From positions 176,180-220,907 of the forward strand of contig NZ_HF952018.1 in assembly GCF_000430995.1 (NCBI RefSeq): a stretch of DNA of 44,728 nt, given 5' to 3'. The position numbers and the translations under genes were made by a program. Under the pieces are notes generated by a model. That model was not told where the DNA came from. It made no database searches and saw nothing but the letters and a program-made list of their open reading frames with translations. Below, in pieces: positions 33,718-41,697 of the stretch. Each line of letters starts with the position of its first letter. Position 1 is the stretch's first letter. The stretch is from Thermobrachium celere DSM 8682 (GTDB taxonomy: Bacteria > Bacillota > Clostridia > Clostridiales > Caloramatoraceae).

Positions 33718-33806
33718 AACCTGAAAAGGGCAAACTTAGGGAAACCTAAGGACGCAAAGTCATGGGCCTAAGGAGCAGAGCTCTATGGTTGCCAGACTGC
33801 CAGGTT
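33718..33806 (+). ncRNA. cyclic di-GMP-I riboswitch (GEMM) aptamer
   Basis: The conserved core is present in order: P1 AACCTG (33718-33723), AGGGCAAAC, a GAAA-capped hairpin CTTAGG-GAAA-CCTAAG, GACGCAAAGTC, a GGGCCTAAGG helix leading to AGAGCTCT, GGTTGCC, and the P1 partner CAGGTT (33801-33806). The GAAA tetraloop and GACGCAAAG receptor side are exact. The guanine in AGGGCAAAC, which discriminates c-di-GMP from cGAMP-type variants, looks like the c-di-GMP form. It lies directly upstream of a secreted protein gene. Confidence 0.93.
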
Positions 33807-33845
33807 CTCCTTATATGGAGAACCTCAAATCTCTATATAAGGAGG
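33802..33845 (+). promoter_or_regulatory. expression platform: alternative hairpins controlling the ribosome binding site
   Basis: Hairpin A: AGGTTCTCC (33802-33810) with GGAGAACCT (33817-33825). It uses the 3' strand of aptamer helix P1, so it cannot form when c-di-GMP holds P1. Hairpin B: CTCCTTATAT (33807-33816) with ATATAAGGAG (33835-33844), which hides the AGGAGG at 33840-33845. A and B share bases and exclude each other. Prediction: ligand gives P1 plus B (translation off); no ligand gives A with a free ribosome binding site (translation on). No T-run is present, so control is translational. Confidence 0.65.
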
Positions 33846-33852
33846 GAATATT

Positions 33853-34800
33853 ATGTTTAAAAGAGTCATATCATTCTTTTTGATCCTTTTTGTATTTGTA
33901 TGCACGTCAACTATTTCAGCTACTGCTAAGTCTAAATTAAATCCCAAAGTTAAGAGAGGAGTAATTAAAAAAGTTATAATTAATAATAAAGTTTTAAGTG
34001 AAACTACATATAAGGTACCTTACGGTACTTGGCTTTGGGATACAAGTAAAATCCTTCAGATTCCAGATGACGTTATAAAATTCCTAAATAAAAATGGATT
34101 TAATGAAGTTTATGTTCAGATAGACCAGAGTTTAAACTATTCACATTACAGCTATTTTATAAAAAATGCTAATAAGTTTGGAATAAAGGTTTATGCATTA
34201 GATGGTAATCCTAATTGGACATTGAAAAGCAAAAGAGTTCAGCTTGATAAATTTTTAAATTGGGTTGTAAAATATAACAACTCTAAGGCAAATGATGAGA
34301 AATTTTATGGAATACACCTTGACTCTGAGCCCTATCTTTTAGATTTATGGAACATAAATAGAAATCAGGCAGTTTTAGAGTACATGGATTATATATCATA
34401 CATTAAGAATTTTGCAGTAAAAAATAAATTAAATATATCAGTTGATATGCCTTTTTGGTTCGATGAAATACCCCTTTTAAATAAGGGTATGAGTTTAGCT
34501 GAATATGTGATTTCTAAGGTGGATTCTGTAAATATAATGGCCTATAGAGATAGAGCAGAATTAATAATAGAGATAGTAAAGAATGAGATAGATTATGCTA
34601 AGAAATATAATAAGAAAATTATGATTTCGGTTGAAACAGGCAACACAAGTGAAGGAGATTATGTAACCTTCTATCAAGAGGGGTTAAATTATATGTGGAG
34701 TGAAATAAATAAGGTAAATGATTATTATAGAAATAAATACAATAATTTTGGTTTTGCAGTACATTATCTGGAAAATATTATGATGATGAAAAGAGAGTAA
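33853..34800 (+). CDS. secreted protein with glycosidase-like barrel, c-di-GMP-controlled
   Basis: 315 residues with a clear signal peptide (MFKRVISFFLILFVFVCTSTISATA). The mature part shows the strand-helix rhythm of a TIM barrel: NEVYVQIDQ, IKVYALDGNPNW, YGIHLDSEPYLLDLW, ISVDMPFWF, VNIMAYRD, IMISVETGN, FGFAVHYLEN. Acidic residues at strand ends (HLDSEPY, SVDMPFW, SVETGN) are placed like glycoside hydrolase catalytic acids, but I cannot name a family. The preceding riboswitch ties it to c-di-GMP, which in Clostridia controls motility and surface attachment. A role in extracellular polysaccharide or surface-structure turnover is inference. Confidence 0.7.
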   Translation: MFKRVISFFLILFVFVCTSTISATAKSKLNPKVKRGVIKKVIINNKVLSETTYKVPYGTWLWDTSKILQIPDDVIKFLNKNGFNEVYVQIDQSLNYSHYSYFIKNANKFGIKVYALDGNPNWTLKSKRVQLDKFLNWVVKYNNSKANDEKFYGIHLDSEPYLLDLWNINRNQAVLEYMDYISYIKNFAVKNKLNISVDMPFWFDEIPLLNKGMSLAEYVISKVDSVNIMAYRDRAELIIEIVKNEIDYAKKYNKKIMISVETGNTSEGDYVTFYQEGLNYMWSEINKVNDYYRNKYNNFGFAVHYLENIMMMKRE

Positions 34801-34841
34801 TTTAAAAATTGGGTTAAAGTATATTTAAAGGATAATTTGTA

Positions 34842-34870
34842 TTGACTAAAATGATATATTTTGTTAACAT
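34842..34870 (+). promoter_or_regulatory. promoter before the FmdE/ABC transporter region
   Basis: TTGACT (34842-34847), a 17-base spacer and TAACAT (34865-34870). Predicted transcription from about 34877 runs into a terminator after roughly 80 bases. Confidence 0.6.
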
Positions 34871-34922
34871 AAAAAATGGAACACGAAGTTCCAAATAAAC
34901 AATAGCTAATGAAATATAACTA

Positions 34923-34958
34923 AACCCACGAAGGGTTAACCTTCGTGGGTTATTTTTT
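34923..34958 (+). terminator. intrinsic terminator in the leader before the fmdE-like gene
   Basis: A perfect 12-bp stem (34923-34934 with 34940-34951), loop GTTAA, then ATTTTTT. A smaller hairpin GGAAC-ACGAA-GTTCC lies upstream at about 34879-34893. Either this pair forms a short stable RNA or leader of the downstream operon, or it simply ends the barrel-protein transcript. Confidence 0.85.
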
Positions 34959-35002
34959 GTTCTTATTTAAATTATAAAATTATGTGGTTAGGAGGTTGAA
35001 CT

Positions 35003-35527
35003 ATGAATAAAGAACTATGGAAAAAATGCGTTGAATTTCATGGACATGAGTGCCCAGGGCTTGCAATAGGTTTTAGAGCCTGTGAAATTGCAGTAGAGAA
35101 ACTTAATTTGACCTTTTCTAAGGATGAGGAGGTTGTATGCATAACAGAAAATGATGCTTGTGGTGTAGATGCTGTACAGGTTATAACAGGATGTACGATG
35201 GGAAAGGGCAATTTAATATTTAAAGACAGAGGTAAAATGGCCTTTTCATTTATTAAAAGAAATACAGGAGAAGGAATAAGGGTAGTATTAAAACCTTCAA
35301 ATAAAGAAATGTCAAGAGAGGAAAGAAAACAATATATTTTAGAGGCAAAAGAAGCTGATGTATTTGAAGTAAAGCCTTTAAGAGTGAAATTGCCTGAAAA
35401 GGCAAGAATTTTTAACAGCATAGTATGTGAGGAATGTGGAGAGGCTGCAGCAGAGCACAGGATAAGAATTCAAAATGGTAAGATGGTTTGTTTAGACTGT
35501 TTTAAAGAATATACAAGAGGATGGTAA
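35003..35527 (+). CDS. FmdE-like protein with C-terminal zinc ribbon
   Basis: 174 residues, ATG 35003 behind TAGGAGG. The N-terminal 130 residues match the FmdE family: FHGHECPGLAIGFR (conserved HxHxCPG), ENDACGVDAVQVITGCTMGKGN and FSFIKRNTGEGIRV. The C-terminus adds a CEECGEAAAEHRI...CLDC zinc ribbon. The family name comes from a subunit of tungsten formylmethanofuran dehydrogenase, but bacterial stand-alone members are not that enzyme; they often lie beside metal or metal-chelate transporters and bind metal. Here the gene overlaps or abuts a FecCD-type permease gene, supporting a role in handling the imported metal. Confidence 0.87.
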   Translation: MNKELWKKCVEFHGHECPGLAIGFRACEIAVEKLNLTFSKDEEVVCITENDACGVDAVQVITGCTMGKGNLIFKDRGKMAFSFIKRNTGEGIRVVLKPSNKEMSREERKQYILEAKEADVFEVKPLRVKLPEKARIFNSIVCEECGEAAAEHRIRIQNGKMVCLDCFKEYTRGW

Positions 35528-35529
35528 CA

Positions 35530-36585
35530 ATGCAGGCAGATATTATGTACAAAAGGTATGTAGGTAGGAAAAAATATGTATTTATAGTTCTTCTTTTAAT
35601 TTTATTTATACTATCCTTTTTGGCATTAAATTTAGGTGCAAGTAGAACTACACTCATAAACTTAATTGGATTTTTTAGAGGAATAAATGATCAAGATGCA
35701 AATTTGATTCTTTGGAGGATAAGACTTCCAAGGATACTTGCTGCAATTGTTGCAGGTGCAGCACTTTCAATATCAGGTTGTATAATGCAGAACAACTTAA
35801 AAAATCCCCTTGCTTCTCCTTTTACTCTTGGTATTTCAAATGCGGCAGCCTTTGGTGCAAATGTTGCAATAATTCTTTTAGATGCAGGTTCAACTCAAAG
35901 TAGTACAAAGGATGCGGTAATAATAAATAATCCTTATATAGTAAGTATTTGTGCATTTGTATTTTCAATATTTGCCACCTTTATTGTTATAAAGCTTGCA
36001 AAACTTAAATTTTTTAGTAAAGAGGCAATAGTTTTATCAGGTGTAGCATTAGGTTCACTTTTTACGGCAGCTACAACTCTTATACAGTATTTTGCACAGG
36101 ACTATCAAGTTGCTGCAGCTGTGTTTTGGACCTTTGGAGATTTAGGAAGGGTGTCATATAAAGAGGTATTAATTATGGCAACTGCCACATTAATATCATA
36201 TATATATTTTTACGTTCACAGATGGGACTATAATACATTAGAGGCCTCCGATGATGTTGCAAAATCTTTAGGTGTTGATGTAGAAAAGTTACGTTTAAGA
36301 AGTCTGTTATTAGTTTCATTTGCAACAGCAACAGCAGTATCTTTTATAGGTGTTATAGGATTTATTGGCCTTATTGCACCACACATAATGAGAAGAATTG
36401 TAGGAAGTGACTTAAGGTTTTTAATACCTACTTCTACAGTTTTAGGTTCAGTTCTACTTTTATTATCAGATACCCTTGCAAGAACTATAATTAGTCCTAT
36501 TGTGCTTCCAGTTGGAGTTATAACATCATTTTTGGGTGCTCCTCTTTTTCTATATCTTTTGATAAAGGGGGAGGGCAGAGGATGA
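35530..36585 (+). CDS. FecCD-family ABC transporter permease
   Basis: The start is ATG 35530, nine bases after AAGAGG. The ATG at 35521 overlaps the FmdE stop and is too near the site. 351 residues with about ten membrane helices and the family signatures WRIRLPRILAAIVAGAALSISGCIMQ and GFIGLIAPHIMRRIVGSD. These permeases form homodimers for ferric siderophores, haem, cobalamin or other metal chelates. It overlaps the ATPase gene by 4 bases (ATGA). Confidence 0.92.
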   Translation: MQADIMYKRYVGRKKYVFIVLLLILFILSFLALNLGASRTTLINLIGFFRGINDQDANLILWRIRLPRILAAIVAGAALSISGCIMQNNLKNPLASPFTLGISNAAAFGANVAIILLDAGSTQSSTKDAVIINNPYIVSICAFVFSIFATFIVIKLAKLKFFSKEAIVLSGVALGSLFTAATTLIQYFAQDYQVAAAVFWTFGDLGRVSYKEVLIMATATLISYIYFYVHRWDYNTLEASDDVAKSLGVDVEKLRLRSLLLVSFATATAVSFIGVIGFIGLIAPHIMRRIVGSDLRFLIPTSTVLGSVLLLLSDTLARTIISPIVLPVGVITSFLGAPLFLYLLIKGEGRG

Positions 36586-37334
36586 TATTAAGGGTAGATA
36601 ACTTAACTTTTTCCTATCATAGTAAATTGGTTTTAGATAAAGTAAGCTTTAGTATAGAAAGAGGAGAATGTGTTGCAGTTCTTGGTGTAAATGGAGCTGG
36701 TAAATCAACGCTATTAAAGTGTATAAATAAAATATTAGTACCAGATAGTGGGGTTGTTTATATAGAAAACAAAGATTTAAGTAAAATGCCTCAAATTGAA
36801 GTTGCAAAGAATATAGGATATGTACCACAGCGTACAAATGTGTCAAGGATGACGGTTTTTGATGCTGTTTTGTTAGGTAGAAAACCATATATAAAATTAG
36901 ATGTAACTGATAAGGATATTGAGATTGTAAAGGACATATTAAGACACCTCTCACTTGAAAAATATAGTTTAAAGTATATTGATGAATTAAGCGGAGGAGA
37001 ATTTCAAAAGGTTTTAATTGCAAGGGCACTTGCTCAGGAGCCTAAGGTTTTGCTACTTGATGAACCAACCAGCAGTTTAGATTTAAAAAATCAAATTGAG
37101 GTTTTGGATTTTATAAAGAAGATTGCAAGGGAAAGGGGAATTTCGGTTGTTATAATAATACACGATTTAAACTTAGCCTTAAGGTTTGCAGATAAATTTA
37201 TAATGATTAAGGATAACAAAATATATTCTGCTGGAGGACAAGAAGTTATTACAGAAGAGGCAATTAGAGATGTTTATTCTGTAGATGTAAAGATAGAAAA
37301 AATAAGGAATAAAAAAATAGTAATACCAGTTTAA
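36582..37334 (+). CDS. FecE-type ABC transporter ATPase
   Basis: 250 residues. Walker A GVNGAGKST, Q-loop YVPQRTN, signature LSGGEFQKV, Walker B VLLLDEPTSSLDL and switch His in IIIHDLNLAL. It is the nucleotide-binding subunit of an iron-chelate or cobalamin-type importer, translationally coupled to the permease and 13 bases before the binding-protein gene. Confidence 0.93.
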   Translation: MILRVDNLTFSYHSKLVLDKVSFSIERGECVAVLGVNGAGKSTLLKCINKILVPDSGVVYIENKDLSKMPQIEVAKNIGYVPQRTNVSRMTVFDAVLLGRKPYIKLDVTDKDIEIVKDILRHLSLEKYSLKYIDELSGGEFQKVLIARALAQEPKVLLLDEPTSSLDLKNQIEVLDFIKKIARERGISVVIIIHDLNLALRFADKFIMIKDNKIYSAGGQEVITEEAIRDVYSVDVKIEKIRNKKIVIPV

Positions 37335-37347
37335 TGGAGGGATTAAA

Positions 37348-38448
37348 ATGAAAAAAAGATTAGCACTTTTTTTATCTATTTTAATGTTGTTAATGTCTAT
37401 ATTTATGGTTGGTTGTAACAGTAAAGAATCAAAAACTAATCAAAGGGAAATAGTAGTTACAGATTTACTTGGAAGAGAAGTAAAGATTAAGGAGAATGTT
37501 AAAAGGGTTGTAGCAATAGGACCAGGAGCATTAAGGCTTTATACATATGTAGCAGGTAAAGATAAAATTGTTGGAATTGAAGAGTTTGAAAAGAAGAACG
37601 CAAAAGGAAGACCATATATTATAGCTAATAAGGAACTTTTAGAGTTACCTACTGTTGGGCTTGGAGGACCCAATAATCCACCAGATGCAGAAAAGATTCT
37701 ATCAGTTAAACCGGATGTAATTTTTACAACCTATGCAAAGGATAAGATGGAGGCAGATAATCTTCAGAGTAAAATAGGTATTCCAGTTGTTGCAATAAGC
37801 TATGGGAAAATATCTCTATTTGATAATGCAGTTAATGAATCTTTAAAATTAATAGGTAAAGTGGTTAATAAAGAAGAAAGAGCAAAGGAAGTGGTAGATT
37901 TTATAGAAGGAGTAAAGAAGGATTTAGAAAAAAGAACAAGAGACTTGAAGGATGAAAATAAACCTTCTGTATATATAGGGGCCCTTGGAATGAAGGGAAT
38001 GCACGGTATAGAAAGTACACAGGGAAAATACTCTCTCTTTACTGTATTAAATATTAAAAATGTTGCAGATGAAACAGGAAAAACAGGTAGTGTAATGATA
38101 GATAAAGAAAAATTAGTTGAATGGAATCCAAATATAATATTTATCGACTTAGGTGGACTTGAAATAGTTAAGCAGGATTACAGTAAAAACTCAAAATTCT
38201 ATGATTCACTTAAGGCATTTAAAGAAGGAAATGTATATTCACAGCTGCCATATAATTTTTACAGCACCAATATAGACACAGCTTTAGTTGATGCCTACTT
38301 TATAGGAAAGACAGTTTATCCTGAAAGGTTTAATGATATTAATATAAAGGAAAAGGCGGATGAAATATATAAGTTTTTTGTAGGAAAAGAACTATTTGAT
38401 AAGATGAAGGAGGATTTTGGGGAGCTTGGAAAACTACAAATAAAGTAA
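37348..38448 (+). CDS. metal-chelate substrate-binding lipoprotein
   Basis: 366 residues; the lipoprotein signal peptide ends MSIFMVGC, with C23 as lipidation site. The mature protein is the two-lobed periplasmic-binding fold of class III: REIVVTDLLGREVKIKENVKRVVAIGPGALRLYTYVAG, ILSVKPDVIFTTYAKD, the long linker helix, and IIFIDLGGLEIV. The opening LGREVxIxxxVKRVV is shared by siderophore-, cobalamin- and molybdate-type chelate binders. With the FmdE-like neighbour, a molybdate, tungstate or similar ligand is possible, but iron chelate is equally open. It is last of the operon. Confidence 0.9.
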   Translation: MKKRLALFLSILMLLMSIFMVGCNSKESKTNQREIVVTDLLGREVKIKENVKRVVAIGPGALRLYTYVAGKDKIVGIEEFEKKNAKGRPYIIANKELLELPTVGLGGPNNPPDAEKILSVKPDVIFTTYAKDKMEADNLQSKIGIPVVAISYGKISLFDNAVNESLKLIGKVVNKEERAKEVVDFIEGVKKDLEKRTRDLKDENKPSVYIGALGMKGMHGIESTQGKYSLFTVLNIKNVADETGKTGSVMIDKEKLVEWNPNIIFIDLGGLEIVKQDYSKNSKFYDSLKAFKEGNVYSQLPYNFYSTNIDTALVDAYFIGKTVYPERFNDINIKEKADEIYKFFVGKELFDKMKEDFGELGKLQIK

Positions 38449-38468
38449 AAAGGTGCTGTGCACCTTTT
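38448..38468. terminator. bidirectional terminator between the ABC operon and the thioredoxin gene
   Basis: AAAAGGTGC (38448-38456), loop TGT, GCACCTTTT (38460-38468), T-rich on both strands. Stops of both convergent genes abut it. Confidence 0.85.
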
Positions 38469-38788
38469 TAAAATACAAGTGAGTAATATTTATCTATTGT
38501 AGCTTGAAAATCATCAATGCTTACTATTCTTGATTTTCGGGCTATTTCTTTTCCGTCTATAAATACAAGTATTGTAGGAAATGAAAATATTGAATATTCT
38601 CCAGCAGATTCTGGTACGTCAGTTATCTCTACCTCTGCAAGCTTTATATTTGGATATTTAAGGACAACCTCCTCAATTTTAGGATAGAGTGCATGGCATA
38701 CATTACAAGTATTGCTTGAAAAATATAAAATAGACATTGTATTTTCTTTTATAAAATTTTTAATTGAATCTAAAGTTGTAAGTTTCAT
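38468..38788 (-). CDS. thioredoxin-family protein
   Basis: 106 residues, ATG 38788 behind AGAGGTG. Thioredoxin fold with active site SNTCNVCHALYP (CxxC with Asn-Val between the Cys, unlike WCGPC) and the cis-Pro loop FSFPTILVFIDGKEI. It is thus a divergent thiol oxidoreductase. Strands ILYFSS and KLAEVEITDV complete the fold. It is a single cytosolic gene with no partner reductase in the window. Confidence 0.87.
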   Translation of the reverse strand: MKLTTLDSIKNFIKENTMSILYFSSNTCNVCHALYPKIEEVVLKYPNIKLAEVEITDVPESAGEYSIFSFPTILVFIDGKEIARKSRIVSIDDFQATIDKYYSLVF

Positions 38789-38918
38789 AATAACACCTCT
38801 TTAACATAATATCACTATAATACGATATATTATACAAAACTTTTAGCCTATTATCTACAACTAGATTCTAATAATTTATTTAAAAATTAATATATTTACA
38901 ATTTATTTTTACAAAGTT

Positions 38919-38946
38919 TTGAAATAGTATGTATTTATGTTATTAT
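38919..38946 (+). promoter_or_regulatory. promoter of the PpaX-like gene
   Basis: TTGAAA (38919-38924), a 16-base spacer and TATTAT (38941-38946), 36 bases before the start codon. Confidence 0.55.
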
Positions 38947-38982
38947 TAGATTGTAATTTAACTTGTTTTTAGGAGGGAGAAT

Positions 38983-39612
38983 ATGTTTAAGGCAGTTTTA
39001 TTTGATTTAGATGGAACACTTATAGATACAAATCAGCTTATAATTTCATCCTATAAACATACCATAAAAAAGCATTTGAATAGAGACTTAGATGAAAAAG
39101 AAATTGTAAGATATTTCGGTGAACCATTAAGACTAACTCTTGAAAGATATGATAAGGAAAAGGTTGAAGAAATGTATAAAACCTATGTTAAATATAATGA
39201 AGAAAAACACGACAGCATGATTAAATTAATGGACAATGCAAAGGAAACATTGGAGGAGCTTAAAAATAGAGGGCTTAAGATAGGTGTTGTAACCTCAAAA
39301 AGAAAGAGGATGGCAGAGAGGGGACTTAAGTATTTTAATTTACTTGAATTAATGGATGTAATAATTGCAATGGAGGATACAGAAGTACATAAACCAAATC
39401 CACAACCTCTACTTGAGGCCTGCAAAAGACTTAATATATCACCAAGTGAAGTTCTATATGTTGGTGATAGCCATTACGACATTCAATGTGGAAAAAATGC
39501 AGGCTCTAAAACCTGTCTTGTGAAATACACAATGCTTAATTTAGATGAGGTATTAAGCTATAGCCCAGATTTTGTTATAGATGGGTTGAGGGAGCTTTTG
39601 GATATAATATAA
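38983..39612 (+). CDS. ppaX: HAD-superfamily phosphatase, PpaX-like
   Basis: 209 residues, ATG 38983 behind AGGAGG. HAD motif I LFDLDGTLIDTNQLIISS, motif II VVTSKRKRMAERGL (Ser/Thr and following Lys), motif III KPNPQPLLEA, motif IV YVGDSHYDIQCGKNAG. The stretch LIDTNQLIISSYKHT closely resembles Bacillus PpaX, a pyrophosphatase acting on PPi released by HPr kinase/phosphorylase; phosphoglycolate phosphatase is the main alternative. It precedes a LacI-regulated sugar locus but has its own promoter. Confidence 0.75.
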   Translation: MFKAVLFDLDGTLIDTNQLIISSYKHTIKKHLNRDLDEKEIVRYFGEPLRLTLERYDKEKVEEMYKTYVKYNEEKHDSMIKLMDNAKETLEELKNRGLKIGVVTSKRKRMAERGLKYFNLLELMDVIIAMEDTEVHKPNPQPLLEACKRLNISPSEVLYVGDSHYDIQCGKNAGSKTCLVKYTMLNLDEVLSYSPDFVIDGLRELLDII

Positions 39613-39664
39613 ATATATTAAAATTTAGTTGAAGTACTAATAAAAATGTGATAAATTTAAAATA

Positions 39665-39678
39665 TGAAAAGCTTTTCA
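39665..39678. promoter_or_regulatory. LacI-type operator before its own gene
   Basis: TGAAAAGCTTTTCA, a perfect 14-bp palindrome immediately upstream of (and touching) the ribosome binding site AAGGAGAG of the LacI-family gene. The same core recurs at 40702-40719, which supports autoregulation. Confidence 0.75.
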
Positions 39679-39690
39679 AGGAGAGTTGTT

Positions 39691-40680
39691 ATGTTAAACA
39701 TAAAGGATATTGCAAAATTAGCAGGTGTTTCACCAGCAACCGTATCAAGGGTTATAAATAACAGTGCGAATGTGAATGAAGAAAAAAGACAGAGAGTTTT
39801 AGAGGTTTTAGAGCAAACAGGATATAAACCAAATTCGTTAGCAAGGGGATTACTCTATAACAAGACCTTTACATTAGGTGTTGTTGTACCTGATATATCA
39901 AATATAAATTTTTCAGAGTTTGTAAAGGGAATAGAAATAGAAGCAAGGCAAAACAATTATAATATAATATTAATGACTTCAGGAAATGAACCTGAAAGGG
40001 AAGTTGAATGCTTTGAAATATTAAAGGAAAAAAGGGTAGATGGAATAATATTTGCAGGAACTATTTTAACAGACAGACATAAACTGCATATAGATAATTC
40101 AACTATACCATTTGTGGTTTTTGGCCAAGATTTCGAATATAAGTCACTAATTTCAATTAACATAGATAATATTAAAGCTTCCTATGATGCAGTTAAATAT
40201 TTATACTCAAAAGGTATTAAAAAAATTGCTATGATTACAGGACCACTTTGGGACAAAGCAGCTGGGTATGATAGATATACAGGATTTTTAAAGGCCTCCA
40301 TCGAAAATGGTATAAATCAAAGAGATTTAATATATAAAGAGGGAGATTTTACAATTTCATCTGGTTACGAAGCTATGAAAAAGATATTAAAAGAAGAAAG
40401 AGTTGAAGCAGTTTTTGCAGCAAATGATTTTATGGCACTTGGTGCAATAAAATATTTATTAGATAATGATGTTAAAGTACCACAGGATATAAAGGTTGTT
40501 GGATTTGATGATAATCCAATAGCAAAGATTTATACTCCTTCTTTATCAACTGTTAAAATTGACTTTTATAGAGCAGGTGTATTATCTGTAAATGCTATTA
40601 TAAGCTGTATTAATGGAATAGAAGTAGAAAATAAAATGTTGTTAGAATATGAGATTATAGAGAGGCAGAGTAGTATATAA
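39691..40680 (+). CDS. LacI-family transcriptional repressor
   Basis: The start is ATG 39691 behind AAGGAGAG; the in-frame ATG at 39664 overlaps the operator. 329 residues: N-terminal HTH (IKDIAKLAGVSPATVSRVIN), hinge helix YKPNSLARGL, then a periplasmic-binding-type effector domain (LGVVVPDISNINFSEFVKG, VDGIIFAGTIL, KIAMITGPLWDKAAGYDRYTGF, AVFAANDFMALGAI, VVGFDDNPIA). It likely senses a sugar or sugar phosphate linked to the downstream kinase and glycosyltransferase genes, to which the same palindrome is attached. Confidence 0.93.
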   Translation: MLNIKDIAKLAGVSPATVSRVINNSANVNEEKRQRVLEVLEQTGYKPNSLARGLLYNKTFTLGVVVPDISNINFSEFVKGIEIEARQNNYNIILMTSGNEPEREVECFEILKEKRVDGIIFAGTILTDRHKLHIDNSTIPFVVFGQDFEYKSLISINIDNIKASYDAVKYLYSKGIKKIAMITGPLWDKAAGYDRYTGFLKASIENGINQRDLIYKEGDFTISSGYEAMKKILKEERVEAVFAANDFMALGAIKYLLDNDVKVPQDIKVVGFDDNPIAKIYTPSLSTVKIDFYRAGVLSVNAIISCINGIEVENKMLLEYEIIERQSSI

Positions 40681-40701
40681 TTTTTTTTTAACTTAACTAT
40701 C

Positions 40702-40719
40702 CTTGAAAAGCTTTTCAAG
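40702..40719. promoter_or_regulatory. LacI-type operator before the sugar kinase/SPS operon
   Basis: CTTGAAAAGCTTTTCAAG, a perfect 18-bp palindrome sharing the 14-bp core of the site at 39665-39678. It directly precedes the ribosome binding site AAGGGAG (40720-40726). Confidence 0.8.
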
Positions 40720-40734
40720 AAGGGAGTGACAATT

Positions 40735-41688
40735 TTGAACATAGAAGAAAAAGTAAGTTTTGAAGAAAAACAATATGACCTTTTGACAATAGGAGAGATT
40801 TTAGTTGATATGATTTCCAAAGACTTTTCAGAGGACTTTTCAAATGATGAATATGTTAAAAAATTTGGAGGCTCTCCTGCGAATATTGTAATCAACACTA
40901 AAAGGTTAGGACTTAACTCAATTGTTGCTTCAAGTGTAGGATATGATGGTTTTGGAGACTTTCTTGTTTCATATCTTCAAAATCAAGGAGTTGATATATC
41001 CCTTATAACAAGAACAACTTATCCAACAAGCATGGTTGTAGTAACAAGATCAAAGGGGACACCCATACCTATATTTTACAGAGGGGCAGATTATGAAATT
41101 GAATATACACAAAAATTAGAGGAAGCAATAAAAAATTCAAAGATTATGCATTTTTCAACGTGGCCATTGTCAAGGGAAAAATCAAGAAAAGTAGTAGAAA
41201 AGGGGATTGAAGCAGCAAAGAAAAGTGGTACACTAATAGGTTTTGACCCAAATTACCATAAGGATTTGTGGGATATGGATGTTGATGGAGTAAGTTATAT
41301 TAAATCAATAATAAAGTATGTGGACTTTATAAAGCCATCAGAGGATGATGCAGAAAGAATATTTGGCAAGGATACCCCAGAGAACCAAATTAAAAAATTC
41401 ATTGAACTTGGTGCAAAACTTGTTGTTATGACTCTTGGAAAAGATGGAGTGATAGTTGCAGATAAAAATAAAATGCAAAGATTTAGTACATTAGCAACAG
41501 AAGTTCAAGATACAACAGGAGCAGGAGATGCCTTTTGGTCAGGCTTTTATACAGGAATAGTAAAGGGAAGAAGTATTCAAGAGGCAGTAAAGGTGGGGCT
41601 TGCTGCAAGTGCCTTTAAATTAAGATATGTAGGTGCTATTTCACCAATGCCAAAGTATGAAGATTTAATAAAAGAATTTAATGTATAG
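40735..41688 (+). CDS. PfkB-family sugar kinase, probable fructokinase
   Basis: The start is taken as TTG 40735, eight bases after AAGGGAG; a GTG at 40726 overlaps that site. 317 residues with PfkB signatures FGGSPANIVINTKRLG (substrate side) and the C-terminal DTTGAGDAFWSGFYTG with the catalytic Asp. GFDPNYHKDLW and KPSEDDAERIFG are as in fructokinases and 2-keto-3-deoxygluconate-type kinases. Pairing with a sucrose-phosphate-synthase-like gene and a LacI repressor favours fructose as substrate. It lies 9 bases before the glycosyltransferase gene. Confidence 0.87.
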   Translation: MNIEEKVSFEEKQYDLLTIGEILVDMISKDFSEDFSNDEYVKKFGGSPANIVINTKRLGLNSIVASSVGYDGFGDFLVSYLQNQGVDISLITRTTYPTSMVVVTRSKGTPIPIFYRGADYEIEYTQKLEEAIKNSKIMHFSTWPLSREKSRKVVEKGIEAAKKSGTLIGFDPNYHKDLWDMDVDGVSYIKSIIKYVDFIKPSEDDAERIFGKDTPENQIKKFIELGAKLVVMTLGKDGVIVADKNKMQRFSTLATEVQDTTGAGDAFWSGFYTGIVKGRSIQEAVKVGLAASAFKLRYVGAISPMPKYEDLIKEFNV

Positions 41689-41697
41689 GAGGTAAGT

